The notes beneath the pieces were generated by a model. That model did not search any database. It saw nothing but the letters and a program-made list of their open reading frames with translations, and had not been told where the DNA came from. From the NCBI RefSeq assembly GCF_017876625.1, contig NZ_JAGIOH010000001.1, forward strand, positions 4,733,501-4,797,500: 64,000 nucleotides of DNA, given 5' to 3'. The position numbers and the translations under genes are program-made. Within the stretch, counting starts at the first letter, position 1. Each line of letters opens with the position of its first letter. This DNA comes from Streptomyces syringium (GTDB taxonomy: Bacteria; Actinomycetota; Actinomycetes; Streptomycetales; Streptomycetaceae). Positions 51,604 to 59,778 of the stretch are shown here, one piece after another.

Positions 51604-52263
51604 ATGACGAGCCCGGACGACTCATCCGCACCACGGCCCCCTGAGAACACACCGGACAAGGGGTACGCCGAGCGGTGCTACCGCTCCGCCGCAGGCATCG
51701 GCGGCGGCGTGCTGCTGCTTCTGATCGGCGCCTGGCTGGGCGGCGACGCGATCGTACGTGGCGCGGGCCGCACCCCGTGGCTCACCCTGGCCGCGCTGCT
51801 GTGCGGAGTGCCGCTGGTCATCGCCTTCACCCTGCGCCCCGCGGTGTGGGCGGGCGAGGACGCTCTCCGGGTGCGCAATCCCTTCCGCACGATCACGCTG
51901 CCCTGGGCCAGCGTGGCCGGCGTCCGCGCCGGCTACTCCAGCGAGGTCCTGGCGGGCGGCGCCAAGTACCAGCTGTGGGCGATCCCCGTCTCGCTCCGCC
52001 AGCGCAAGTCCGCTGCGCGGCGGCAGGCACGGGCGGCTTCGGAGGACGTCACGGGCACGGTGTCGGCCTCGGTCGCGGCCTCGTCCTCCGGTTTCACCCG
52101 GGCACCCGCGGACCAGGCGATCGACGACCTGCGCGAACTCGCGGAGCGGAACGCTTCGCGTCCGGGGGCGCAGGGGGAGCCGGAGGTGCGGTGGGCCTTC
52201 GAGCTGATCGTGCCGTCCGTGGTGGGGCTGGTGCTGCTCGTGGTGCTTTTCGCTGTGGCGTAG
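51604..52263 (+). CDS. PH-domain membrane protein
   Basis: 219 residues. Two N-terminal membrane segments (about 30-48 and 60-80), then a bacterial PH-like domain (VWAGEDALRVRNPFRTITLPWASVAGVRAGYSSEVLAGGAKYQLWAIPV) and a C-terminal membrane segment (VPSVVGLVLLVVLFAV). A Ser/Ala/Arg-rich linker separates the PH domain from the last segment. Role unknown. ATG 51604 (MTSPDDSSAPR). Convergent with the phosphosugar mutase gene over a shared terminator. Confidence 0.82.
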   Translation: MTSPDDSSAPRPPENTPDKGYAERCYRSAAGIGGGVLLLLIGAWLGGDAIVRGAGRTPWLTLAALLCGVPLVIAFTLRPAVWAGEDALRVRNPFRTITLPWASVAGVRAGYSSEVLAGGAKYQLWAIPVSLRQRKSAARRQARAASEDVTGTVSASVAASSSGFTRAPADQAIDDLRELAERNASRPGAQGEPEVRWAFELIVPSVVGLVLLVVLFAVA

Positions 52264-52314
52264 GGAGCTGTGGCGTAGGGGAACTGCGGCCTAGGGGGAC
52301 TGTGGCCTAGGGAC

Positions 52315-52363
52315 ACAGGGGTGTTGCGGGACTGCTTCGCTCTGCGTCCCGCAACACCCCTGT
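52315..52363. terminator. Bidirectional terminator
   Basis: 18-bp perfect stem ACAGGGGTGTTGCGGGAC / GTCCCGCAACACCCCTGT with a 13-base loop, between convergent genes. Directly before it three short copies of 'CTGTGGCGTAGGG' lie in tandem (52265-52310). Confidence 0.85.
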
Positions 52364-52367
52364 TCCG

Positions 52368-54035
52368 TCAGATACCGGCGGCCTTGGACAGGTCGGCCTT
52401 GATGGCGGCGAGGACCGTTTCGGCCTGGGTGCGGGCGGCGGTGAGGGCGCTCGCGTCGGTCACCGGGACGACGACCTCCAGATAGCACTTGATCTTGGGC
52501 TCGGTGCCGCTCGGGCGGACGATGACGCGCGCCGCGGAGACGGCGCCCGAGGCGTCACCCGCCAGGTGGTACCGCAGGCCGTCGGTCGGCGGCAGCGACT
52601 CCGTGCCCTCGGACAGGTCCTCCGCCGAGGAGACCCGGAGCCCGGCGAGGGTCGTCGGGGGCTGCTCGCGCAGCCGCCGCATGGCGTTCGCGATGAGCGA
52701 CAGGTCCTCGACGCGCACCGACAGCTGGTCCGTGGCGTGCAGACCGTGCTCGACCGCGAGGTCGTCCAGGAGGTCGGTGAGTGTGCGCCCGGCGGCCTTG
52801 AGCCCGGCGGCCAGCTCGGCGATCAGCAGGGCGGCGGTGATGCCGTCCTTGTCGCGGACGCCCTCGGGGTCGACGCAGTAGCCCAGCGCCTCCTCGTAGG
52901 CGTAGCGCAGGCCGTCCACGCGGGCCAGCCACTTGAAGCCGGTGAGCGTCTCCTCGTACGCGGCACCCGGCGCGGCGGCCGCGATCCGGGAGAGCAGCGA
53001 GGACGAGACGATCGTCGTGGCGAACGTCCCGGTCGCCTCCTTGCGCACCAGGTGCGTGGCCAGCAGCGCGCCCACCTCGTCGCCGCGCAGCATGCGCCAG
53101 CCGACGACGCTGTCCCGGTCGGGGACGGCGACGGCGCAGCGGTCCGCGTCCGGGTCGTTGGCGATGACGATGTCCGGCGCCGCCTCGCGGGCGGTGGCGA
53201 ACGCCAGGTCCATCGCGCCCGGCTCCTCCGGGTTGGGGAAGGCGACGGTGGGGAAGTCGGGGTCCGGCTCGGCCTGCTCGGCGACCACGGTCGGCGCGGG
53301 GAACCCGGCGCGCGCGAAGGCGGCGGTCAGGGTGTCGTGGCCGACGCCGTGCATGGGCGTGTAGACGACGCGGACGTCACGCGGGGAGCCGGGGGTCAGG
53401 ACGGCGTCGGTGCGCTCCAGGTAGGCCTCCACCACGGAGTCGCCCAGGGTCTCCCAGCCGGCGCTCGGGCGGGGCACGTCGTCGAGGTTCGCGATCGCGG
53501 CGATCTCGGCGGCGATCTCCCCGTCGGCGGGCGGCACGATCTGGGAGCCGTCGCCGAGGTAGACCTTGTAGCCGTTGTCGCGCGGCGGGTTGTGGCTGGC
53601 GGTCACCTCGACGCCGGCGACCGCGCCGAGGTGGCGGATCGCGAAGGCGAGCACGGGGGTGGGCAGCGGACGCGGCAGCAGCGCGGCGCGCAGGCCCGCG
53701 CCGACCATGACGGCGGCCGTGTCGCGGGCGAAGTCGGCGCTCTTGTGGCGGGCGTCGTAGCCGATGACGACCACGCCGTTCGCGTGCCCCTGCTTCTTGA
53801 GGTACGCGGCGAGACCGGCGGCCGCGCGGATGACGACGGCGCGGTTCATGCGCATCGGCCCGGCGCCGAGCTCACCGCGGAGACCGGCGGTGCCGAACTG
53901 CAGGGTGCCGCCGAAACGGGCGGTCAGCTCGGTCAGGTCCTCGGCGTCGATGAGCTTGGCCAGCTCGTCGCGGGTGTCGGGGTCGGGGTCCTCGGCCAGC
54001 CACGACTTGGCCAGCGTGATGAGGTCTCGCTCCAC
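52368..54035 (-). CDS. Phospho-sugar mutase (phosphopentomutase/phosphomannomutase type)
   Basis: 555 residues, alpha-D-phosphohexomutase superfamily. Active Ser in VTASHNPPRDNGYK near residue 139, metal loop NDPDADRCAVAV near 294, and phosphate-binding RPSGTEPKIKCYLE near the C-terminus; all four domains are present. It converts a sugar-1-phosphate to the 6- or 5-phosphate. Next to purine nucleoside phosphorylase and deoC it could convert ribose-1- or deoxyribose-1-phosphate to the 5-phosphate (inference); phosphomannomutase is the usual label. GTG 54035 follows GGAGGAG. Confidence 0.9.
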   Translation of the reverse strand: MERDLITLAKSWLAEDPDPDTRDELAKLIDAEDLTELTARFGGTLQFGTAGLRGELGAGPMRMNRAVVIRAAAGLAAYLKKQGHANGVVVIGYDARHKSADFARDTAAVMVGAGLRAALLPRPLPTPVLAFAIRHLGAVAGVEVTASHNPPRDNGYKVYLGDGSQIVPPADGEIAAEIAAIANLDDVPRPSAGWETLGDSVVEAYLERTDAVLTPGSPRDVRVVYTPMHGVGHDTLTAAFARAGFPAPTVVAEQAEPDPDFPTVAFPNPEEPGAMDLAFATAREAAPDIVIANDPDADRCAVAVPDRDSVVGWRMLRGDEVGALLATHLVRKEATGTFATTIVSSSLLSRIAAAAPGAAYEETLTGFKWLARVDGLRYAYEEALGYCVDPEGVRDKDGITAALLIAELAAGLKAAGRTLTDLLDDLAVEHGLHATDQLSVRVEDLSLIANAMRRLREQPPTTLAGLRVSSAEDLSEGTESLPPTDGLRYHLAGDASGAVSAARVIVRPSGTEPKIKCYLEVVVPVTDASALTAARTQAETVLAAIKADLSKAAGI

Positions 54036-54154
54036 GGGTTCTCCTCCGGAGTGGTCAGGGGGTACGAACTGGGGGTGCGGCGGCCGGTGCCGGGGGCGCG
54101 TGCCCGGTGGGTGGGTGGGTCGGTGCCGGGGTGGGCGGGCCCTACGGGGCTGCA

Positions 54155-54214
54155 TGATTTACGGGCCCGTCACCCGGTGTTGCATCGGTGCCCTGAGATT
54201 GGGCCCGCAAATCA
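54155..54214. repeat. Inverted repeat with 15-bp arms
   Basis: Left arm TGATTTACGGGCCCG (54155-54169), right arm TGGGCCCGCAAATCA (54200-54214), two mismatches, 30-base loop. An unusually long IR in this gap. Confidence 0.6.
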
Positions 54215-54381
54215 CGCCTTACGCCCCTTGCCGGGCCCACCCCACCCCGTCCCCTCCCGTAGATCCGCCCGGTGCCGGTGCCCGGCTCTGACCTGTGGGG
54301 CTGTAGGGGCGGCTGGAAGGGCACGCGCAGGCGGGGTGCGGGGCGTAAAGCGAAGCAGCCCCGCGACCCACCGGAGCGGGA

Positions 54382-54406
54382 CGGGCCCGACCAATGGCCG
54401 GGCCCG
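54382..54406 (-). terminator. Terminator candidate downstream of purine nucleoside phosphorylase
   Basis: CGGGCCCG repeated around a 9-base loop (54382-54389 and 54399-54406). Confidence 0.5.
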
Positions 54407-54435
54407 CGCTGTGGGCCGACGGCCCGAACCCCCAC

Positions 54436-54452
54436 TCCCGCCGAAGGCGGGA
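54436..54452 (-). terminator. Terminator hairpin of purine nucleoside phosphorylase
   Basis: TCCCGCC / GGCGGGA with a GAA loop, 11 bases after the stop. Confidence 0.55.
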
Positions 54453-54462
54453 ACGCGAAATG

Positions 54463-55284
54463 TCAGAGACGGTCCAGAACGCTCGCCAGCAGCGTCCCCA
54501 TACGCGCAGCGGAATCGCGGCCCGCCTGGAGGACCTCTTCGTGGTTGAGCGGCTCGCCCGTCATGCCCGCGGCCAGGTTCGTGACCAGGGAGATGCCGAG
54601 GATCTCGGCGCCCGCCTCGCGGGCCGCGATGGCCTCGAGCGTGGTGGACATGCCGACCAGGTCGCCACCGATGGTGCGGACCATCTTGATCTCGGCCGGG
54701 GTCTCGTAGTGCGGGCCGGGGAGCTGGACGTAGACGCCTTCCTCGAGGGTCGCGTCCACCTCCTTGCACAGCGCGCGCAGCCGCGGCGAGTAGAGGTCGG
54801 TGAGGTCGACGAAGTTCGCGCCGACGATCGGCGAGGTCGCCGTGAGGTTGATGTGGTCGCTGATCAGCACCGGCTGGCCGGGGCGCATGCCCTCGCGGAG
54901 GCCACCGCAGCCGTTGGTCAGGACGATGGTCTTGGCGCCCGCGGCGACGGCCGTGCGGACACCGTGGGCGACGGCGGCGACGCCACGGCCCTCGTAGTAG
55001 TGCGTGCGGCCGAGGAAGACCAGGACGCGCTTGTCGTTGACCTTGTACGAGCGGATGGTGCCCGCGTGCCCGGCCACGGCCGGCGGCGGGAAGCCGGGCA
55101 GCTCGGTGACGGGGAACTCGGCCTCGGGGGTGCCGAGCGCCTCGGTGGCGGGGAGCCAGCCGGAGCCCATGACCAGCGCGACGTCGTGGGTCTCGGCGCC
55201 CGTGAGCTCGCGCAGGCGGGCGGCGGCGGCGTCGGCCGCGGTGTACGGGTCGGCCTGGATGTCCGGAGTAACTGATGCGTTCAC
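54463..55284 (-). CDS. Purine nucleoside phosphorylase
   Basis: 273 residues, trimeric-type PNP (PNP/MTAP family). Splits (deoxy)inosine and (deoxy)guanosine with phosphate to the base and (deoxy)ribose-1-phosphate. Visible: MGSGWLPA (phosphate site) near residue 39, 'GRTHYYEGRGVAAVAHGVR', 'VLTNGCGGL', 'GPHYETPAEIKMVRTIGGDLVGMSTTLEAIAAR' with the base-binding Glu and Met. GTG 55284 is the start in frame with conserved sequence; the operator CTACGCGCGTAG lies 26 bases before it. Follows from adenosine deaminase in the pathway and precedes the mutase gene in the same direction. Confidence 0.94.
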   Translation of the reverse strand: MNASVTPDIQADPYTAADAAAARLRELTGAETHDVALVMGSGWLPATEALGTPEAEFPVTELPGFPPPAVAGHAGTIRSYKVNDKRVLVFLGRTHYYEGRGVAAVAHGVRTAVAAGAKTIVLTNGCGGLREGMRPGQPVLISDHINLTATSPIVGANFVDLTDLYSPRLRALCKEVDATLEEGVYVQLPGPHYETPAEIKMVRTIGGDLVGMSTTLEAIAAREAGAEILGISLVTNLAAGMTGEPLNHEEVLQAGRDSAARMGTLLASVLDRL

Positions 55285-55309
55285 GCGGACGAGGGTAACC
55301 GCTAATGGC

Positions 55310-55321
55310 CTACGCGCGTAG
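55310..55321. promoter_or_regulatory. Nucleoside-regulon operator 5: CTACGCGCGTAG
   Basis: Perfect 12-bp palindrome 26 bases before the purine nucleoside phosphorylase start. Confidence 0.75.
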
Positions 55322-55410
55322 ATGTCTCTGGTGACGGTGTTCTGATTGTTGCCTTGTGGTTTTAGACGAGACCGATTTCTCATCGTTTCCCACCGTTCGG
55401 CCCTGCCTGG

Positions 55411-55848
55411 TCAGCAGGGTCGTTTGCGTAGTTCCATCACATAGTCGTGAGGGGCGCCCGCCGACTCCGCGGCGTCGGCGATCTCGCCGAGATAGCGCGC
55501 GGAGGGCAGGCCCCCCTCGTAACCGTTCAGGACGTAGATCCACGCCGGTTCCTCGCCGTCCAGGGTGTGGACCCGGACCCGCATCCGCCGGTAGATGTCG
55601 AGGCCGACACCCTCCCAACGGTCCATCGAGTCCTCGTCCATCGGGGCGATGTCGTAGAGGGCGACGAAGACCTGGGAGCGCGGTGCTTCGACGACCGTCG
55701 CGAGCGCCCCTTCCCAGCCCATCTGCTCACCGCCGAAGGTCAGCCGCCAGTCGGCGAGCCAGCCCGTGCCGCGCAGCGGCGAGTGCGGTGCGCGGCGGGA
55801 CATCAGCCGCGCGTCGAGGTTGCCGGCGTACGCGGCGTAGAGCGACAT
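55411..55848 (-). CDS. Gamma-glutamylcyclotransferase-like (AIG2/GGCT) protein
   Basis: 145 residues. YAAYAGNLDARLM at the N-terminus is the family P-loop-like start, then GTGWLADWRLTFGGEQMGWEGALATVVE and 'VALYDIAPMDEDSMDRWEG', 'IYVLNGYEGGLPSARYL', where a Glu serves catalysis. Its likely reaction is cleavage of gamma-glutamyl peptides to 5-oxoproline, but family members differ. ATG 55848. Independent of the purine phosphorylase unit, which starts 126 bases downstream on the same strand. Confidence 0.85.
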   Translation of the reverse strand: MSLYAAYAGNLDARLMSRRAPHSPLRGTGWLADWRLTFGGEQMGWEGALATVVEAPRSQVFVALYDIAPMDEDSMDRWEGVGLDIYRRMRVRVHTLDGEEPAWIYVLNGYEGGLPSARYLGEIADAAESAGAPHDYVMELRKRPC

Positions 55849-56046
55849 GGTTCTGAGGGTACGGGAGTGAGGCGGGACGGCATTTGGGGTGGCAGTCTCG
55901 AAGGAGGGTTCGCGCGGAACCTGCAGCCGAACCTCGTACGGATCCTCGGATGCCGCCCCCGGACGGGATCGCCTGGATCACGGCGTATTACGTGCGAAAT
56001 CGCGTATACGGGCCCCGGAAGGATTCGCTTTGATGGGTGCGGGACA

Positions 56047-57495
56047 ATGGAATACGTGACTCGGATCGTGATCATCGGTGGCGGACCCGGCGGCTATGAG
56101 GCGGCGCTCGTCGCCGCGCAGCTCGGCGCGGAGGTGACCGTCGTCGACTGCGACGGTCTGGGCGGGGCGTCGGTGCTCACCGACTGCGTGCCCTCGAAGA
56201 CTCTTATCGCGACGGCTGAGGTGATGACGACCTTCGACTCCTCGTACGAGGAGCTGGGGATCATCGTCGCCGACGACACGCCGCATCTGGAGCAGGCGGC
56301 GCGCGTGGTGGGCGTGGACCTGGGCAAGGTGAACCGGCGTGTGAAGCGTCTGGCGCTGGCCCAGTCGCACGACATCACCGCCTCGGTGACGCGGGCCGGG
56401 GGCCGGGTCATGCGCGGCCGCGGCCGCCTGGAGCCGAACCAGGCCCCGGACGGTTCGCGCAAGGTCGTCGTACGGGCCGCGGACGGCTCGGAGGAGACGC
56501 TCGTCGCGGACGCGGTGCTGATCGCCACGGGCGCGCACCCCCGGGAGATCCCGGACGCGCTGCCGGACGGCGAGCGGATCCTGAACTGGACCCAGGTGTA
56601 CGACCTGGAGGAGCTCCCCGAAGAGCTGATCGTGGTCGGCTCCGGCGTCACCGGTGCCGAGTTCGCCGGCGCGTACCAGGCGCTCGGCTCGAAGGTCACC
56701 CTGGTGTCCTCGCGCGACCGGGTGCTGCCGGGTGAGGACCCGGACGCGGCCGCCGTGCTGGAGGACGTCTTCCGCCGCCGCGGCATGAACGTGATGTCGC
56801 GCTCCCGGGCCCAGTCCGCCAAACGGGTGGGCGACCGGGTCGAGGTGACGCTGGCGGACGGCCGGGTCATCACCGGTACGCACTGCCTGATGGCGGTCGG
56901 CTCGATTCCCAATACGGCGGGCATCGGGCTGGAGGAGTCCGGCGTCCGGCTCAAGGACTCGGGGCACGTCTGGACCGACAAGGTCTCCCGTACGAGCGCG
57001 CCCGGCGTCTACGCGGCCGGCGACTGCACGGGGGTCTTCGCACTGGCGTCGGTCGCCGCCATGCAGGGCCGGATCGCCATGTACCACTTCCTGGGCGACG
57101 CGGTCGCGCCGCTGAATCTCAAGGCTGTATCCGCGAACGTATTTACGGATCCGGAGATTGCCACGGTCGGCTATACGCAGGCCGATGTCGACGCCGGCCG
57201 CATTGACGCCCGCGTGGTGAAGCTGCCGCTGCTGCGCAATCCGCGGGCGAAGATGCAGGGCATCCGGGACGGTTTCGTCAAGATGTTCTGCCGCCCCGGC
57301 ACGGGCATCGTGGTCGGCGGCGTCGTGGTCTCGCCCCGGGCCAGCGAGCTGATTCACCCCATTTCGATCGCGGTCGACAACAACCTGACCGTGGAGCAGA
57401 TCGCGAACGCGTTCACGGTGTACCCGTCGCTGTCCGGTTCGATCGCCGAGGTGGCCCGTCAGCTGCACACCCGCAAGGCGCAGCGGGAGGGCTAG
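56047..57495 (+). CDS. lpdA: LpdA-like flavoprotein (NAD(P)H quinone reductase type)
   Basis: 482 residues, class I pyridine nucleotide-disulfide oxidoreductase fold. FAD site GGGPGGYEAA near residue 12, NAD site VGSGVTGAEFAGA near 200, 'GVYAAGDCTG' near 325 and a dimerisation domain. The redox loop reads GGASVLTDCVPSK: the first Cys of the usual CxxxxC is Ser, and the C-terminal His-Glu pair (HP..LSE) reads YPSLSG. A disulfide cycle is therefore lost. M. tuberculosis LpdA (Rv3303c), which also lacks one active-site Cys, is a quinone reductase and not a lipoamide dehydrogenase (established). ATG 56047 chosen; GTG 56056 (VTRIVIIGG) is an alternative. Confidence 0.88.
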   Translation: MEYVTRIVIIGGGPGGYEAALVAAQLGAEVTVVDCDGLGGASVLTDCVPSKTLIATAEVMTTFDSSYEELGIIVADDTPHLEQAARVVGVDLGKVNRRVKRLALAQSHDITASVTRAGGRVMRGRGRLEPNQAPDGSRKVVVRAADGSEETLVADAVLIATGAHPREIPDALPDGERILNWTQVYDLEELPEELIVVGSGVTGAEFAGAYQALGSKVTLVSSRDRVLPGEDPDAAAVLEDVFRRRGMNVMSRSRAQSAKRVGDRVEVTLADGRVITGTHCLMAVGSIPNTAGIGLEESGVRLKDSGHVWTDKVSRTSAPGVYAAGDCTGVFALASVAAMQGRIAMYHFLGDAVAPLNLKAVSANVFTDPEIATVGYTQADVDAGRIDARVVKLPLLRNPRAKMQGIRDGFVKMFCRPGTGIVVGGVVVSPRASELIHPISIAVDNNLTVEQIANAFTVYPSLSGSIAEVARQLHTRKAQREG

Positions 57496-57513
57496 TCGCG
57501 AGGGCCGGCACGA

Positions 57514-57549
57514 GAGGTCCCGCCCCCGGACAAGGGGAGCCGGGGCCTC
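57514..57549 (+). terminator. Terminator after lpdA
   Basis: GAGGTCCCG / CGGGGCCTC stem of nine pairs (one G-T) with an 18-base loop, 18 bases after the stop, followed by T/C-rich sequence. Confidence 0.5.
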
Positions 57550-57655
57550 TTCTTCCGGTTCCCCTATATCACTTGGCGGGTTGCGTAGCGGACAACTTCC
57601 GTTAATTGCTGCAACCTGCTGAAAACGGATGCGCGTTGGCGTTACTGTCGGTTTC

Positions 57656-58678
57656 GTGTTCGCTGCAGAACGTCGTCAATTGATCCTCGAAATGGTGCGC
57701 GCCAACGGAGCGGTTTCGCTCCGGGAGCTCGCCCGCGTCGTCCAGACCTCCGAAGTGACCGTGCGGCGCGACGTGCGGGCATTGGAGGCAGAAGGACTGC
57801 TCGACCGCCGGCACGGCGGTGCGGTACTGCCGGGCGGTTTCACCAGGGAGTCCGGCTTCCCGCAGAAATCCCATCTAGCGACCGCCGAGAAGACGGCCAT
57901 CGCCGATCTCGCGGCGAGCTTCGTCGACGAGGGCGAGGCCGTCGTCGTCGGCGCCGGTACGACCACGCAGGAGCTGGCCCGCCGGCTCGCGCGGGTGCCG
58001 GGTCTGACCGTGGTCACCAATTCCCTGCTCGTCGCGCAGGCGCTCGCGCACGCCAACCGGGTCGAGGTCGTCATGACCGGTGGCACCCTGCGCGGGTCCA
58101 ACTACGCCCTGGTGGGCAGCGGGGCCGAGCAGTCCCTGCAGGGCCTGCGGGTGACCCGGGCGTTCCTGTCGGGGAGCGGACTGACCGCCGAGCGCGGGCT
58201 CTCCACGTCCAACATGCTCTCCGCGAGCGTGGACCGGGCGCTGGTGCAGGCCGCCGCGGAGGTCGTGGTGCTCGCGGACCACACGAAGCTGGGCACCGAC
58301 ACGATGTTCCAGACGGTGCCCACGGACGTCATCACCAGACTCGTGACCGACGAGCCGCCCGGTCACGACGACCGGGCCGCGACGGAGCTCCAGGCGCTCG
58401 CCGACCAGGGCGTGCACATCTCGGTCGCCGGGCCCGGCGCGGGGTCGGGCTCGGGACCGGGCGGGGTGGCCGGTGGTGAGGCCCAGGGCTCCCGTCGCCG
58501 TGAGGTGCGCGACGTGCCGCCCCTGCCGGGGCAGCGCCGCAGTATGCCGCTGGGGCCCGGCCAGGACCCCGGGCGGGGCCAGGGCGGCCCGCCGGGCGCG
58601 CCCCAGCTCCGCAGCGCGTCCGGCATGGGCGACCAGCCCACGGCCCGGGTGGCGGACCTGGCACCCCGGCGGCGCTGA
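57656..58678 (+). CDS. DeoR-family regulator with a disordered C-terminal tail
   Basis: 340 residues. DeoR winged helix at 3-60 (AAERRQLILEMVRANGAVSLRELARVVQTSEVTVRRDVRALEAEGLLDRRHGGAV), then the DeoRC sensor fold (about 75-240) with the substrate-binding 'GAGTTTQELARRL', 'NSLLVAQALA' and 'VVLADHTKLG'. The last ~85 residues are a Gly/Pro/Arg/Gln-rich tail without fold, unusual in DeoR proteins. GTG 57656 begins at the conserved FAAERRQ. In its setting it could be the reader of the nucleoside operators, but no CTACGCGCGTAG copy lies before its own gene. Confidence 0.85.
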   Translation: MFAAERRQLILEMVRANGAVSLRELARVVQTSEVTVRRDVRALEAEGLLDRRHGGAVLPGGFTRESGFPQKSHLATAEKTAIADLAASFVDEGEAVVVGAGTTTQELARRLARVPGLTVVTNSLLVAQALAHANRVEVVMTGGTLRGSNYALVGSGAEQSLQGLRVTRAFLSGSGLTAERGLSTSNMLSASVDRALVQAAAEVVVLADHTKLGTDTMFQTVPTDVITRLVTDEPPGHDDRAATELQALADQGVHISVAGPGAGSGSGPGGVAGGEAQGSRRREVRDVPPLPGQRRSMPLGPGQDPGRGQGGPPGAPQLRSASGMGDQPTARVADLAPRRR

Positions 58679-58680
58679 CC

Positions 58681-59283
58681 TCAGTCCCGCCCGGGGTCCG
58701 AGGACGCCTTGAGACCGGTGAGCGTCAACATCAGCAGGCGGTCGGCCAACTCCGGATCGTCCGGAGACTGTTCGACCGCCAGGGAAATGGCGTTCGTCAG
58801 CTGCATCAGATCGACGATGTCCACATCCGACCGGACCGTCCCGGCCCGCTGAGCGCGGGCGAGCAGCGTGCTGCCCGCCTCCCGCATCGGCAGGCTGCAC
58901 CGCGACAGGGCGGACGCCTCATCGCTCTGCGCGGCCATCAGGGCCCGCGACAGCCCCCGGTAGGTGCTGGCGTGCGCCACGATGGCCCGCAGCCAGTCCA
59001 CGAGCGCCCGGCACGGCTCGGGCGCCGCCAGCAGCTCCCGCGAGCGGGTGAGGAGGGAGTCGACCTCACCCTGGAAGACCGCGCTCATCAGGGCCGTGCG
59101 GTTGGGGAAGTGCCGGTAGAGCGTCCCGATGCCGACGCCGGCCCGCCGGGCGATGTCTTCGAGGGAGGCGTCCGTGCCGTGCCGGGTGAAGGCGGTGCGG
59201 GCCTCCACGAGCAGCCGCTCGTAGTTGCGCCGCGCGTCCGCGCGCATGGGTCGTGGTGACGTCTGCGCCGTATCGGTCGCCAT
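58681..59283 (-). CDS. TetR-family regulator
   Basis: 200 residues. HTH at about 32-60 (DASLEDIARRAGVGIGTLYRHFPNRTALMSAVF), C-terminal ligand domain about 80-195. GGAGGA precedes ATG 59283. It converges with the DeoR gene with two bases between the stops. Nothing next to it suggests a target; the region upstream holds only repeats, so its regulon is elsewhere. Confidence 0.88.
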   Translation of the reverse strand: MATDTAQTSPRPMRADARRNYERLLVEARTAFTRHGTDASLEDIARRAGVGIGTLYRHFPNRTALMSAVFQGEVDSLLTRSRELLAAPEPCRALVDWLRAIVAHASTYRGLSRALMAAQSDEASALSRCSLPMREAGSTLLARAQRAGTVRSDVDIVDLMQLTNAISLAVEQSPDDPELADRLLMLTLTGLKASSDPGRD

Positions 59284-59463
59284 TTTGCGTCGTCCTCCCG
59301 CTTCGGTGCGCTCACATGGCCGCGTACGGTCCTGGTCCTCGCGGGTCCAAGGATGCCAGTTGCCCTCCCGGCGGGTGGGTGGGCTACTACGGTGACCGAC
59401 GGTCGGCGGTCGTGAGCGCACGCAGCGCGGCCGGCGGTCGGCGTGAGCCTGCGGCTCGGTGGT

Positions 59464-59673
59464 TGTCCTCAATCGCCGGACGGGCTGAAACCCTCGACCA
59501 CCGGACGGGCTGAAACGTGCGGCCGGGTGGTGTCCTCAATCGCCGGACGGGCTGGAAGGTGCGGCCGGTGTGGCACGGACGGGTTCGGCGGGCGTGGCCC
59601 CATGCGGCCTGCGGCCCGTGGTGTCCTCAATCGCCGGACGGGCTTGAACCCCCGGCTGCCGGACGGGCTGGAG
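59464..59673. repeat. Cluster of five copies of the dispersed repeat
   Basis: Copies of CGCCGGACGGGCTG and variants (CACCGGACGGGCTG, TGCCGGACGGGCTG) at 59474, 59499, 59541, 59633 and 59659, several preceded by 'GTCCTCAAT'. Spacers differ, so this is not a simple tandem array. Confidence 0.8.
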
Positions 59674-59701
59674 GTGCGGCTCGCTTGAAAGGTGCCGCTA
59701 G

Positions 59702-59743
59702 GCGCAGCCAAAGACGCGCAGCCAAAGACGCGCAGCCAAAGAC
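59702..59743. repeat. 14-bp tandem repeat, three exact copies
   Basis: GCGCAGCCAAAGAC repeated head to tail three times without mismatch, directly before the terminator. Confidence 0.9.
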
Positions 59744-59778
59744 GCGGGCCCCGGCCGGAGGATCCGGTCGGGGCCCGC
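59744..59778 (-). terminator. Terminator of the acyl-CoA carboxylase gene
   Basis: 15-bp stem GCGGGCCCCGGCCGG / CCGGTCGGGGCCCGC (one G-T) with loop AGGAT, 22 bases after the stop. Confidence 0.75.

Larger units (their letters stand above)
54036..54462. other. 427-base gap with several hairpins, no gene
   Basis: No convincing coding reading. It holds an inverted repeat at 54155-54214, two terminator-like hairpins near the purine phosphorylase stop (54382-54406 and 54436-54452) and GC-rich spacer. A leader for the mutase gene or a small RNA could be here but is not shown. Confidence 0.6.
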
